Part shown: one piece after another, positions 24,401-37,474 of the stretch
Position numbering within the stretch: position 1 is the stretch's first letter
How the letters are laid out: each line of letters begins with the position of its first letter
Assembly: GCA_902729315.2 (NCBI GenBank)
Contig: LR746268.1
Coordinates: 7,485,501-7,549,500, forward strand
DNA length: 64,000 bases
From: Spirodela intermedia
Lineage: Eukaryota; Streptophyta; Magnoliopsida; Alismatales; Araceae
Direction of reading: 5' to 3'
Position numbers and translations under genes: made by a program
Notes under the pieces: generated by a model
The model's database searches: none
Seen by the model: only the letters and a program-made list of their open reading frames with translations
Told to the model about the DNA's origin: nothing

Positions 24401-24734
24401 TAGGCTTTCGGCTCTTCAACTCACCTAAATGGGTCTGCGCTCGTCTCCTGATTGGAAGGTCTTGAAGCTTCTCCAAGGAGACGAAGACATCGTGAAGTGG
24501 GCAAAGCTTCAGGTCGGTGGTTCCTCGGAGGAAGGCGGCGGGCTGGACGAAGAAGATGAGGAAACCACCCCCACTGCCACCATCCGCTCCCATCTCAGCC
24601 TCGCGCTACTCGACGTGGACGACGACTCCATGTCCATCAGCAGCACCGAGCACGCCGTTGACTTCATAATGGCCCACGGCTCTCTGGAAGACTACTTTCA
24701 GAGGAGGGGGAGCCGCTCATCGAGCTTCGACTAA
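21425..24734 (+). CDS. Receptor-like cytoplasmic kinase with N-terminal universal stress protein domain
   Basis: Predicted cytosolic Ser/Thr kinase fused to an adenine-nucleotide-binding USP-like domain, similar to Arabidopsis At1g77280/At1g21590. Exons: 21425-21659, 21738-21847, 21976-22097, 22189-23108, 23202-23450, 23531-23691, 23786-23865, 23954-24101, 24209-24358, 24459-24734. Phases close at 816 aa. The USP-like part covers about residues 35-170 ([20 protein letters not shown]). A low-complexity linker rich in Ser, Pro and Arg follows to about 460 (exon 4). The kinase domain then has the Gly loop [13 protein letters not shown], the lysine in EEFAVKIL, the catalytic loop [15 protein letters not shown] in LADFGLAQW, and APE in GTFGYLAPEY. 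All catalytic residues are present, so it is probably active. There are no signal peptide or membrane segments. The start could instead be the ATG at 21446 or 21470. The acidic tail (GGLDEEDEE) is followed by a Ser-rich end. Confidence 0.94.
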
Positions 24735-27360
24735 CCGGGGGCTCCGCCGCTCAGTTTGTACTTCAGAAACTCTTCTCTGTTTGCTCTCCCATATCCACAT
24801 TCTAGGAAGAAGCAAGGAGAACGCTTGCATGTCCACGTACTTGGAAGGATCAAGGAAGGCTTAGATGGGAGGTGAATGGTCTGGAAGATTTCCCTCCTCT
24901 TCGCCTCTCCATCTACTTTCTTCCTCTCACCCAAGGCTGAGAGGGGAGGTGCCCAATTGCTCACACAGTAGTGTTCTTGAGAGATGTTCCGCTTACTGAG
25001 CCAGAGAGCATATCACTGGTCATTTCTCTAATGCACCCATCTCCCGGGTATTTCCGGTGTGGAGATAATTCTGATTCGGCACCTTTATTCTCCGAATTTC
25101 ACAATCCTTCAGTTTACTCAGATGGGTATGCTTGGTTTTATGAATAGTTAGAACAGGGCATATTTTCAGAGCATTTTATGACAAAAGTATGACCTTTTAT
25201 ATAACTTTCATAAAGTTAATTTCTTCACCCACATTATTTTTCTTGTTTCTCTCGAGCTGATGCAATTGAAACATAGTTTTTCTTATCCAAATCATCTAAT
25301 CTTTGTTAAGTTTTCTGAGATGGGTAGGCAGAGTTTTACAAATAGTCAGAGCAGGGCATCATTTATAACAAAATAATATTATTTAATTCAATTTTTAGAA
25401 GTATATATCTTACATTTCTATCATGAAACCTTGGAGCATATGCAAAGAGACTAGTTAGGGCTAACGGTGTAAGATAGCAAATAAGCAGCAATTTTCTCTG
25501 GTTTACTCTGCCGAGTGTTCCTGATGATTCTTCATTCCATTACTATAGGAAAAGATAGATGCGGCGTATCAACTGAGTTGATTTCATATACCCAACAACT
25601 AGCAGGTATCTAAGACTATCCAGCTACTGCAGCAGTCCCAACCTCAGGCTATCTCTTCTAGAACACAGGAATCCGTGAGGGAAACGCACCTTGTGAATCG
25701 CCTCCTGTGCCATTTGGTAGTGGCAACAACTCGCAACCACTAATCAGCAATACATCTGAGATAGAGACCAGCGACAGCCATGGTCTGAATGCCCCTTCGT
25801 AGCATAAATTCAGCAGAACAAGCGGTGAATGCTTATTCCAAACTGAGATATGATTAATCAATTACATTGGAGAATAAGTTCACAATCTAGGCAAGGGAGA
25901 TTGCACTCTTAGCATCTAACAGAACTGGTACACGTCTCAAGGCTTAACAATTGCAGAGTAAACGGCAGTTGCTATGATGCCTTTTGATAGCAGTTAGGCT
26001 GTACCGGCTTCATGCAGGGTCGTCGGTTCCAACTCTTTTAGTTGACGCAAGTTAATATCAATAATATTTAAGAAAAAAACTCAGCAAATTATCACCCAGC
26101 GTTCAACCTCCGATTTATTCCATATATTTAGCATATGCCTAGTCATGAATTTTACCTTTATATCAGTTCTCATAGAAAAATAATAATGAGAAGGAACACA
26201 GATTGTTGTGCTCTAATCAGAATCATGCAGAGTGATGTTGAGCAAAGCACAAAATCAGCCTGCACAAGCCGTGTTAACACTACTATTATGCATGGAAACA
26301 CCACATATTTGATACTTGTCAACTACTTTGCCCTTTGCATTACCTACATAATTTGAAGACAACTTTATAGAGCCCTTCCAAGCAACTCAATAAATAGATA
26401 GTTTTGAAGATGGAACTCTATGAAATAACGATGGTTCCTTCACTTATCCATTTCAACATATTCTTAGTTAATTCTGTTAGATGCAAACTTGTGTAGAAAT
26501 CTCAAGAGTTGAAATATGCATGGCCTTGAAGATGGATTTGAGCTAACCTAAACATGATAAGCCAATACTTGCAAATGATTCTCAAAACACAAATTTTATA
26601 AGGTAATTGAATGCTTTGAAGAAAAGTCTAGCATGATTCATATATTGAGAAATAAGAGAAAAAAAAATTTAAATATGTGAAAGATGTTGTCATCCCATTA
26701 AAACATGAATAAGATTATAAGAAATAGACACACAATCTAAATTTCAATTACTAAATTTTGAATTTCATAACTATTGAATAAATCTTTGTAAGAAAAACTA
26801 ATGTCAATTTATTCACCTAATGATGTAGCCCAAGACACAAAAGTTATATCCCCAACTTTAAATTTAAACGTAATTACTCCAAAGTTGAGTTATAAAGTGA
26901 AGACTGCTAAAAAAGGGCACAAATAAGTCACTAGTGTCATCGAGGGTTGAAAAGTAACTTTTTGCTCTTTATTTTATATATTTTTCCTTCTAGAAATAAC
27001 TTTATGTCTCTATTCGATACTCTAAATGATGTTCTTAGTCTATACTCAAAATATGTTCAAGATCTTAGTATAAAATTATCTATTTTAAGTCATTTCAAAC
27101 TTAGTTAGAGTTTGTCCCTAGGATTTGTTCATGATCTTCATTTTAGGAGGATTCCACCTCTTTTTTACGCTTACATAAAGGTCTCAATTCTAATCATTTT
27201 AATCCACTATGAGAGTTCTCCCCTTTTCTTTATGGATTCATACATCCCCCTTGTGGATTCAATGGTTGAAGACTCTTGATTTGTGAATTTAAAAGTTGGT
27301 TTCTTCTTCAATATTAAAACTTTCTAAATTCAAATCACAAATCTTGTTATCTTTTGTGTT
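24735..27360. other. Gene-poor AT-rich intergenic sequence downstream of the kinase
   Basis: Contains the kinase 3' region to about 25000, then AT-rich sequence with no recognisable protein wording on either strand. From about 26800 the text resembles the flank or LTR of the gypsy remnant that follows. I see no gene, RNA gene or paired repeat here. Confidence 0.5.
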
Positions 27361-28030
27361 ATAGTTACATCAATTGGTATTGGAGTAAGTCAATTTTCAA
27401 ATCAAGATTCAGAGATGTCTCTAAATAAATCCACTCATATTAGTGCTGAGGATGTATTTGAAGTATGTCATTTTCTTAAAATCACATTTCATTGAGTTTC
27501 AAAACAAAGTAGATAAAAAATTTAAAGATATTAGTGATATATTGACATAACTTTTAACAAGAATGAGTGCCTTAGAAAATCATTCACACCCTTCTAGAGA
27601 TCATAAAATCAGATATAGTAAAAAAATCACATATATTAAATCTTCAATAGATACTCATAATACTTATACTTTTGTAATTTTTAAATTTAGAGTTGAAGAT
27701 GATATTTCTAGATATTTTTGTATGAAGATTGATTTACCATATTTTTATGGGCATTTGAAGATTTAAGAGTCCTTAGATCAATTGGTTAAAGTAAATTGAT
27801 TTTTTGAGTGTATATATATAATATTTTGAAGAAAAACAGGGAAAAGTATTGACTTTCTTGATGAGATCAATAACATATCACATGCATGAGGTCAAGAAAA
27901 GGACTTATGTGATCATCGGAGAAAATAAAGAAACCCTTTAAATCTCATTTTCTTTTACCATATTATGAACATATTTTATATCGATAATATCAAAACTACA
28001 ACGAAATATATATATTTATTATATTAAAAA
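27361..28030 (+). mobile_element. Decayed Ty3/gypsy gag fragment
   Basis: A primer-site-like ttggtattggagtaa at about 27374-27388 is followed by gag-like wording on the plus strand. KIDLPYFYGHLKI at about 27727-27765 matches the widespread gypsy gag phrase (KIDIPxFxGxL). Broken text follows with the sense of ESLDQLVKVN and, near 27940, SHFLLPYYEHILYR, another familiar gag segment. Stops and frameshifts interrupt it. No protease, RT or integrase wording follows, so it is a fragment. Confidence 0.7.
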
Positions 28031-28473
28031 AATATTATTTATCTTCTCGAATTGACTTAACAAATATGAGTCATTTATGATTCCAATATTTCATGTAGTC
28101 TCATGTGAAAAATCAAAGATGAACTTTTTAGTTATTTTTCAAACTAACAAAGTGATCTCAAGCTTGTCAATAATGTAAACATGTAAAAAAATATATTTTG
28201 GCATACATTCACACAAATAAAATTGAAGCATTACTTTATAGGAAAAAACTAGTCAAGGTTGATGAATGAAATTATACTTATACTAGACATCCACATACAA
28301 TACGATTTTATAATGATGCTTTATTTTTTGTCTTAATATGAGGGTACAAATTTATAGATCAAATTTTTTAAATGTATATATATTCATTTTTACTATGTAA
28401 TACTATTCACTTTCAAAAAGACATAATATATTGCAAAGTCATTAATGTAAAAGATAGTCTCTTATTACAAGAG

Positions 28474-28747
28474 GAGTAAGAGGGTGTGGGTCATGTGAGG
28501 GTTAAGTAGGAGTAATTAGGTCAATATCTTGTCAAGAAGAAGGGTTATTAGGGTTAAGAAGGAATGGGAGAAGGGTAGGACAAGATTTTGAGCAGGTTGT
28601 GGACCCTTGAGGACAAATGTGGTCATCTCAAAAGGTCAACATGATCTATAGATACGGTTGCTTTCAAAACCCAATGTTCCTTCTTTTTTTATTATTTTAA
28701 AATTCTATTTTTCTCTTTCTTTCTATTTCAATCCCAAGTTCTTATTA
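28474..28747 (+). repeat. LTR-like repeat, left copy
   Basis: Shares with 33401-33685, in the same order: gtgggtcatgt, gtgaggg(t/c)taagta, gagtaattaggtcaa, ttattagggttaag, a long T/C-rich stretch (cttctttttttatt versus ccctttttctgg), and ccaa-tc-caagttc near its end. Identity is visibly reduced outside these blocks. Confidence 0.6.
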
Positions 28748-30394
28748 AGTGGTAACATAGCTAGTTCAATGGCACCAAAAATTAATGACTAGAGGTTTAA
28801 AATCTTAGAAAATGAAGATGAAGAGATTCAAATTTTTCAGAACATAGAGAGACTTAAAAAACTAATTATTACAAAAATTTGGTACATCACAAGTTGAAAG
28901 CTTGTGTGAACATTTTTTTGATATCAAGTAGCATGAAATAATAGAAAAATTCGAACATAATTATAAAATTATGTCATTATTCATTGAAAGAATTAATGTT
29001 AAATATCTAAACATAACCTAATTGGGTTGAGAAGACCACTTAATTACTTGAAGAGAAGATTAAAATGATTAAATCCATTGGAGGCCTAAATGACCTCTAT
29101 GAAGGATTAAGCACAGTCCTACCTTGGAGAGGAATTAGAAATTTAAATTAGATTTTGAACAAGACTTTTGAATTGGACAAGATCACCAAACCACTATTAA
29201 ATATGACCACCTAACAAAGTTCACAATCATTTGCTATTTGAGGAAGTTAGTCTAGGATTTGTAATGAGGGAATCAAATGATGACTTAAGTTAGTTGAGGT
29301 AGAAATACAAATTATAATAATCAAAAGATTATGTTTCTCTTATAATAAAAGGTATAGTCAAAGAAACTTATAATAAAGAGCTACAAATTCTCTTAGCACA
29401 CGAAGATGATTGAGAGATAAATAAACAAATAGCAAAAGAATCAAACAAAATATAAGATCAAACGATCTAGAAAATAGCTCTTGTCTTAGTTCTAATAGTG
29501 TATATATTATCTCATTTTATTTACCAAAGTTATGTGGTAGAGTATTAGTCATGTATGATGTTTAATGAAGATAAATAAACTTATTAAGATTAAATTATAC
29601 TTAGTTCATAATATACATGATAGTAAATTGCTAAAATATAAATAATAATAATAATAACTTGTATGAGAAATCATTGAATATGCTCTTGATTAGTGATGTT
29701 GAACTCATATATGTGATCTAATATCGTCATGTGAAATCATCATATTACATTTCTTGTGAAATGTGTACATTAAAATTAACAAGACAATTAGAGGTAAAAG
29801 GCTACTCAATATATTATGTTTTCATGATACCAAATCATTACTTTTGAAAGTCTTTGATATCATTTTAATCAGTCAAATTCAAATCATTTATTTAGTCAAA
29901 CATAATTTCTTAGATAGTTAATGATTTATTCTACTAATCATTTTAGTCATCTTGAATCACTAAAATCATGGTTCTAGATATTGAGATCATCACTCAAGAT
30001 ATTGGCTCGCTGATCATATTTTATTTGAAGTGATTCAAATAAGGTTTGAACACTAAAATATTATTTTATCATGATCTATATTGTTAACCTTGTTTTAATG
30101 ATTTCAAATCTTTATTAGTTTTACTCCTACAACATATGCTCTATAATTCATATACGACTATTAAGTATTAAATAAATTACGTCTTGATTTCTCATGTGAA
30201 GATCTAATAAGTCTTCATTATCATGAGTTAATAATTAATAAATAATATAGTTTTAGTCTTAACTCATGATAAATAGACTTATATTTATGTTAGAGTGTGA
30301 AAAGTGATTTTCAGTTGATTAACATGAATTTTTAGGTAACTATATGATTTTATACAAATTTATATGATTTTATACAAATTTAGGTAACAAATAA

Positions 30395-31345
30395 AATGGG
30401 GGGACCTGCCGGCCAGCCGAGCCCGCAAGCGGGTCGGAAGTGTAGTCGGGGAGTAGTCGCGAGCAGGGGCTTGAGTGGCTTAGACCGATAGGGGCACGTG
30501 TGCGCCACTTCCCTTCCACGTCACCAGTGGCCAGTCGATTGTGGGGCAAGGAGTGGTCGTACACGTGCGAGAAAGGGACTTACTTTCAAATGTAATAGTA
30601 CTATATATTCGCCTGAAACTTCGGCGCACAAGCGATGTGGGACTAAAATCGTGTCACAACTTCCTCAGAAAGGGGCGGGCAACTGACACGAGTTCAAATC
30701 CTCCTAGAATAGAAACTCATATTTTTTATTTGATTATCATAACTTTCTTGCATATCGTTGGTGAAGGATTAAGCAACCAGAATGGCTAAATCATTGACAA
30801 AAATCTCGTCAACACGATTCACGGAGTATTGTTACCAAAATTGTTGAATGATTCGCGATAAAAAGATCATGAATCCATCAAGTAAAGGATCTCCAATTGA
30901 TCGATGAACAAGCCATCGTCAGTAAGAGAACGATCCGTTGAGAGACGAGTCATCACCTCTTGAGAGCGTATCGGATGCAATGAAAAGCGTCCTCTTACTG
31001 CACGAACCTGATGATGAAGCTCCCTGACATGGGGCCCCACCTTCATCTAGCTCCTCTTCGTTGGGTGATAACTGTCAGAGAGCAGCAAAGTCACCATTTT
31101 TCCACTCCGCCAGGTGACAGCTGTTAGAGATCTAGAGACTTCACAAAGAGATCTAGAGATTGCCCATGTCATCTTTGTCCAAGGAGAGCCTTTGAGACTG
31201 TGGACATTACATGATGATCTTCTCGAACGCTCAAGATTTCAGTGCATCACTGACGTATTGTCGCCGCGACGCCGAAACTCTATTTTCTTACTTTCAACCT
31301 ATTTTTTACTTCATTTAGTGATAATTTATGTGATTTAAATTTATC
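30395..31345. repeat. GC-rich repeat-like island in AT-rich DNA
   Basis: Base composition changes abruptly at about 30395 from AT-rich to GC-rich, returning by about 31345. It holds gatgtgggactaaaatcgtg (about 30634), a phrase I associate with plant retroelement LTRs, and a TATA-like tatatattc at 30602. An imperfect direct repeat, ggtgataactgtcagaga (31065) against ggtgacagctgttagaga (31113), is also present. A phrase gcgtttcgtcgggtgctaac follows at about 31466. No intact frame. It is probably nested transposon debris; an organellar insertion is an alternative that I could not test. Confidence 0.4.
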
Positions 31346-33400
31346 AAGATATACTTCATTCCATTACAATTCTTCTGACTTTTACAGATCTTAATTTGAT
31401 TAATTAAATCATCTGTAATTACTTATGAAAGAATCGTCAGGCGGAACTCTCTTTCTACCCGATTTGCGTTTCGTCGGGTGCTAACATCATCTTGACATCT
31501 GCACCCTTATTTCTTTTTTTTCATAAATTTTAAATATATTTCCTTTTCATTTCTTAGTATAAATTTTATAAAAAAATAGTATTATTTGAGGAAAATTCTG
31601 AATAATTATCAGATGTTATATTACATCCCTGTGATCGACCTGGAAAATTACTGTTATTTTTGAAAGTTTTATTGAATTATAATTGATATATTTGTTCAAA
31701 AATACTTCTAAATATCTGAAAAATCGTATTTTCTAGTTTATAAATTTTAAATTTGCGTAATTTACTATTCAACGACTAAGTCACATCAATATCTAAACTC
31801 ATTTAAGGATATGATGTATTAACTTATTGGTTGTTTGAATAAATCTTATTTAAGAGAAAAGAGTGATTAAAATATTATGAAGATCTTAAAATATTTTCAT
31901 ATGATATATATTTATAAATATCATCATCTTCCAATAATCATATTAAGACACAATATTTGTCCTTCTCACATGAACTACTTGTAACTTGTCATTAAGTCAG
32001 CTAAGAGGAATTTTAAGTAATAAAAAGTGAGGTATGTGATGACTATTCAAACAACAAAAATACATTAACTCGAGAATGACTATTATCATATTGAATGATC
32101 CTCTTCAACATTATGAAGATCTTCAACTAATTTGAAGCTTAATGAGCCTTCAATTCATTAATAGCATACATCATACTTTCATCAAAGACCTAGAAATATG
32201 AAAATATTACATCAGCTCAAAAATGCTACCCTTAGTGAAATCATTTCATATATTTTGTGAGAAAAATACATAATTACATCATTTTGATCATGTGAGAGTT
32301 TTGTTAAATAATTGTTGGGCTTCCTAAAGTTGTGAATCTATAAGAGAATTTTTAAGTGAAATTTTATGAGAGTTGAGCCTATTAATTAGTGGTGCGTAAT
32401 CTAATGATTTATTATAGTTGAACATAAGAAAAAGGTTGTTATTGAAGAGTGGATATAGTTACTAAACCAAACAACTATAAAAATTAATATTTTTTATAAA
32501 TCATAAGTTATGGTGGATCCACAAAACACAAGATGAAAAAAAGATGAATACATAAGGATAGATTTTACGAAAAAATATCTAGGAACATATCAATTTAATC
32601 CTCCCTTCTTAATTTTAGCATAGGTTGCAACCTAATGAAATGGTTTTACTAAACAACATAAGTATGTGTATTAAATAGTTATTCTAATGAGACAATCTAT
32701 CACATGTTGAGTTCTAAGTTAAGATTTATAGAGAAATGACTCCAATTCAAAATTATGAAATTGATGATTATATGTGTATGATATTTCAATAAAAACTCAA
32801 ATGTTGTAGTATGGTTTAATTAGTAATCTGAATTATTGGATATAAAGGAAGCCTCAATTTTTAATCTGTTCTTATAAATAAATACAAATTTAAACTATAT
32901 GAGTATAAATATAATAAATAATTTGTGTAAGATATAATAATTATAATCAAAAGCACAAATATTAATATTTTAATTTTTATATCAACTAACATCATTAACA
33001 TAGGTATTGAGAAATTATTGAAAAAAATTCTAGTTGAAGAGATAAAAGTAAAAAATATTTTAGAAAATTATCAAGACATTTAATTAATATTGATTTAGAA
33101 AAATATTAAAGTTACATTTCTGCATAAAGGTAAAATAGATTAACCTATCTAATAAAATGATTTTTATGTGAGAAAGTATACCACAAATATGAGAATGCTA
33201 GTCAATGAAAAGATCATCCAAACATGAAGTTAACGCACATAAAAACTCATCAAAATTCTAAATACAAAGAGTAATGATAATTAAAAATTTTAAAAATTAT
33301 TTTTTGTGTTCTTTGAAATTTACATTAATTAGAAGTGAACAACCATAAAATGTAATAAATCTATAGATTCCATCTTGTGGGCAAGGTAGATCTAATAGTA

Positions 33401-33685
33401 GAAAGGGCATGTGGGTCATGTAAGGGTCATGTGAGGGCTAAGTATGAGTAATTAGGTCAAATATACTATAGGGAAAAATGGGCTTATTAGGGTTAAGACA
33501 AAATGGGGAAGGGAATGATGATATTTGGGCAAGCTTCAACTTGTGGAGGAGAGGGGTGGCAACCTAGAGAGGTCGTGATGAACTAGATCTTTTGTTATTT
33601 CTAAAACCAAATCTCTCCCCTTTTTCTGGTATCTGGAACTCTATTTTCATCTTTCTTTGTGTTCCAATCTCAAGTTCCTTTGATA
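33401..33685 (+). repeat. LTR-like repeat, right copy
   Basis: The right-hand partner of 28474-28747, with the same block order and orientation. It begins near gggcatgtgggtcatg and ends near caatctcaagttcctt. A short internal duplication of gggtcatgt occurs at its start (33413-33434). Confidence 0.6.
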
Positions 33686-34917
33686 TTATTCACCAAAATA
33701 ATTTAAAATCAGAATTTTGAATTTATTATATTTTAGACTTCTTGTCAACATAGTAAGAATAGTTTGCATAGAGTGATTTATTCGAGTAAAGTTTTGTACC
33801 ATTCTCTTCTTCTTCTTTTTCATTCTCATACTTGTGGGAGGGTGGACCAAGTTGGCATTGAATAAAAGCAACATGTATTCACATCTAAATGATGGGGAAT
33901 CTCATCACTTTGAGAAAGCAAATCTAAAAGATCATTTACAAACTTGGAAGGAAAATATATAGACAACTTAATCAAAGATTTAACTAAAAGTAAGATTAAC
34001 ATTGGAAATATCTCTCTAGTTTTATGAATATGCTTGAAAAATTGTTTAACCCCTAAATTTTATTGATAGTAATATTATAGTAGTCACAAAGTCAAGCTTG
34101 TACCAAGTCAAATAAATATTTATGTAGAAGAACCCATACTAAAATGTCCATAAGTGAATAATTAATGTGACTCAAAAACAAAAGTAAAATCATGCATATC
34201 AAGATATTAATATTCATGAGTCAACTACTAAGGGAAACATAATGGGAACATTGGCATCTCTTATATGGCTTTCATAATTTTGCAATAGTTCAGACTCCAA
34301 AAACAATAATATTCACATGTTGAGAGAGCAAAATGGCATTATTCTTATGATGTTTACATGAAAAAAATGAATAAAAAAATATTTCGTGGAAAAACATTCA
34401 CACAAACAGAAAAAAATTATGATAAACTGTAGAAAGATACCTGCTTTATTGCAAAACTATAAAGTATATAACTTAGAACATCATTACTTATCATATTATA
34501 ATGAAAAATTTAGAAGTACTAATGAGGTTTATGGCATTAGTTTTCAAGAAAAATGTACATATAATAATTTGGAAGTATGCTTAAATACTAAACAGATGCC
34601 ACAACATCAAGCTCAATCATGCAAGTTTTGTGATGAAATTAAAGCACGTCAAAAGTGTCCGGGCGTGCCCGCATATTTTGAATATTAAGGATGAGACACC
34701 TAGTAACTGCACATATCAGTCAACATATTTGGGCACATAAACCAATGAAGTATTGAATTAAGAAGTAGGGCCACAAAGTATAAAAGACAACAAATCAGTG
34801 AGTTAATGAGGGAAGAGATAGAGGGTTTTTTAAGATGAGCACAGGGCAATATGTAGGCAACGATCATGTAAGTCGGCTGTTGAAGTCTAGCTCCTGTAGC
34901 AATGGGACGTTTTTAGG

Positions 34918-34919
<2 letters not shown>
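33686..34919. other. AT-rich intergenic sequence
   Basis: AT-rich, with no recognisable protein. A 100-codon open frame at 34386-34688 contains CKFCDEIKARQKCPG, but I recognise no family, and the codon use looks like the AT-rich background. No gene supported. Confidence 0.4.
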
Positions 34920-34979
<60 letters not shown>

Positions 34980-34980
34980 C
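34920..34980. repeat. (CT)n microsatellite, about 60 bp
   Basis: About 30 CT units with a single interruption (cgct near 34955), marking the right edge of the AT-rich gene-poor tract. Confidence 0.97.
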
Positions 34981-36817
34981 TCTTTACTTATTATTCAAAC
35001 GAAAAAGCAATGAATACAAACGATTAAAATTACGTGCATATTATGGGACCAGAAGTCGACGGACGCTACCGAACGAGGCAGACCAGCTACTCCGTCTGAC
35101 CGACCGGAGACAGGTAACCAATACCACTCTCTAGGGATTGCTATTAAGACAGGCTTACGGCAACATTTACAACGGTGTTTGCGTGTTTCCTCAAAAGCTT
35201 ACGAACGGCAATAGACATTACAGTATCAAAATCAAGCTTTAATATGATTAAAAAAAAATTAACCCATCAACACCGAGGATGAGGAAAGAAAAGAGGCACG
35301 AAGCCAAGGAAAGATGAAGGGATAGCGATCGCCTCCGCACCTTCCGTGGACATCCGCAACCGTTTCTTCTTCTCCATTACGATCCGCATACACGGCTTGA
35401 ATTCGCGCTTCAAATTTGGTAGGATCACCGAGCAAGAAATAGAGAGAGAGAGAGGGGGACACCAATGAAACTATCGCCGGCGATCTCTCAAGCAGCTGTC
35501 TCTCGAATCTCCTCTTCCGCGGCGGGAAAACCTCGATCGAAGAGTTTATGGGCTCTTTCGTAGGTGGTGTTGGGGAAAGCCCAGTAGGCCCATAACAAAC
35601 ATCTTCTATGAGCCCAATAATGTGGAGTGGGAGTGGGACCCATAAAATCTCTCGTGGACTCGGCCCACTCTCTGTTGTCCAGCTCTGACCGCGTACTTCT
35701 CTCTGGCAAATTGAAAATAGTCCGCCTCCGTTCCTTGTTGTAATTTCTATGCAGCACGTGATCCCCGACATTTTATGGCACCAATCCAAAATCCGTGCCG
35801 GTCGAACTCAACGGCCATCTTTCTGTTCAAGAAGTATGGAGCAGTTTCCCTGCAATTTTAACTGTTCTAAAATATTTTCGACGTATTTTATGTTATTCTT
35901 TATTCTTAAATTCTTATATCGCTGATTCAGCATCGTGTTGATTCAGCCATCTAATTAAAAACTATGCGATTATAATAATTAGATGACGTCTTCAAAGACG
36001 ACAATTTTTTGAGAAAAACCCGGGATTCAATATCTTTCAATGTATTAGTATTATGGAAGATATGATTCTTCTGACACGATCGATTACAGACAAAACAAGA
36101 GAAACCCACCCATATCCCCGGCGAGTTTTGGGTGGGGACGAGTTGTCCAGTTCTTGGTAGCGAATCAGAGGTGCAAGTAACTTCGACGACGGCGATCGAT
36201 CACCCTGCGGAGACTATCGGGATGGGTAGCAGAGGCGGGGACGGCAGAGCTGTGGGCCGGAGAACGCTGCCGCCGCAATGAAGCGCCGTCCGTCGAATCT
36301 GCTGGCGGATTCTTCCAGCGGCAGGAGGGTTCGCTAGTGGAAGAAGAGACAAGATGCGGTATTGATGGCGGTCCACGTGAAACAACTGCTACTCCGTCAT
36401 GGGCTCTCAGGATCCGTGACCCTCTTCTTCTTCCTCTCTCTCGCTTTCTCTCTAAGGAAGACGACGGGCATGTGGGCGAGGTTCTTCTTTGAGTAGCTAC
36501 AAGCGTCTGTGGACGTAGGACGGGAGATGGAGGATGACGGCGCCGGAGATCTGACCGCATGGGGAGGAGCAAGGATGGGGGGGGAACCCAGAGAACGCCA
36601 TGAGTTCAATGGAATAAGCAAAGACGATGAATTCGTGGGGTACAAAGCCAAATAGAAAACTCGGAGGGTGTACGGGGGACATCACACGTGATAGCTTCCC
36701 AAAGTACGTGCCGTCCTCTGTCCTCGTGTCATCCTGCTGGTCCTCGGCCGGAAACGGACAAAGGGAAAACGAGCCTCCTCCTCATCGGTATCCAGAAGGG
36801 CGCCCAGATAGCAAATC

Positions 36818-36852
<35 letters not shown>

Positions 36853-37443
36853 ATCCACAGGCCCAGCAGCCCACGTTCGTGGCGTGTTCAAATTTTCCCG
36901 CTCTCGTGACCTGTCCTTCGTCTTCCTCTCCGCTTCGTCGCCTGGTCAGCCGCCGGCAACCACGAGGACTACCAATCCGCCGGCGAGCAAGGAGCTTCTC
37001 GGCCCCCCCCTTCATTTATGCCTTCTTCGTCGCCGTCCGGCCATCCCCCTCTCTCTCTCTTCCCCTCTCTACTGTGAGCCGCTCCTTCCCCGCAAGGTCA
37101 TCATCTTCCTCTTCTCTTTCTGCTGCGCTCCCCCGCCATTCTCGCACTGCGGCAGCAGCATCCCCCACTAACGGAGGTCCGTCTCGGGATGGCAAACGGG
37201 CACACGTGACCCGCGGCAAATAGAAAAATGGCCGCCCGCCGTGGCCTCTCCGCTTGCCGGCGAGCGGACGGAGACGGCGAGGGCAACGGCGACGGCGACG
37301 TACTCCCCGGAGACGAGATCCAAGACGAGACCTCCCATCCCCCCTCTTCCGCTGGCGGTATATATGTCCCTCCGCCTCGTTCTTAACATAAATTTGATCA
37401 TCCACGTACTCCCCGGAGATGTATATATATATATATACATGTT

Positions 37444-37474
<31 letters not shown>

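Larger units (their letters stand above)
28474..33685 (+). mobile_element. Probable old LTR retrotransposon, internal region unrecognisable
   Basis: Two direct, diverged repeats at 28474-28747 and about 33401-33685 bracket 4.65 kb. The left copy is followed by tggtaacatagctagttcaatggcacc (from 28750), which resembles a degenerate Met-tRNA primer site and typical element leader. The internal sequence is very AT-rich and has no clear RT or integrase frame that I can read. A GC-rich island (30395-31345) inside it looks like a different, nested repeat. The element call rests mainly on the paired repeats. Confidence 0.55.

Noticed and set aside
30670-30710. tRNA-like B box (gagttcaaatcc)
   Set aside because: The T-arm stem does not pair well and no A box or acceptor stem lies at the right distance, so I do not call a tRNA or a SINE.
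35259-35789. Minus-strand frame of 176 codons
   Set aside because: No recognisable domain, no supporting splice pattern, and composition like the surrounding noncoding DNA.
36627-37223. Plus-strand frame of 198 codons
   Set aside because: Mostly Ser/Arg/Pro from CT microsatellite and GC-rich sequence; no family wording.
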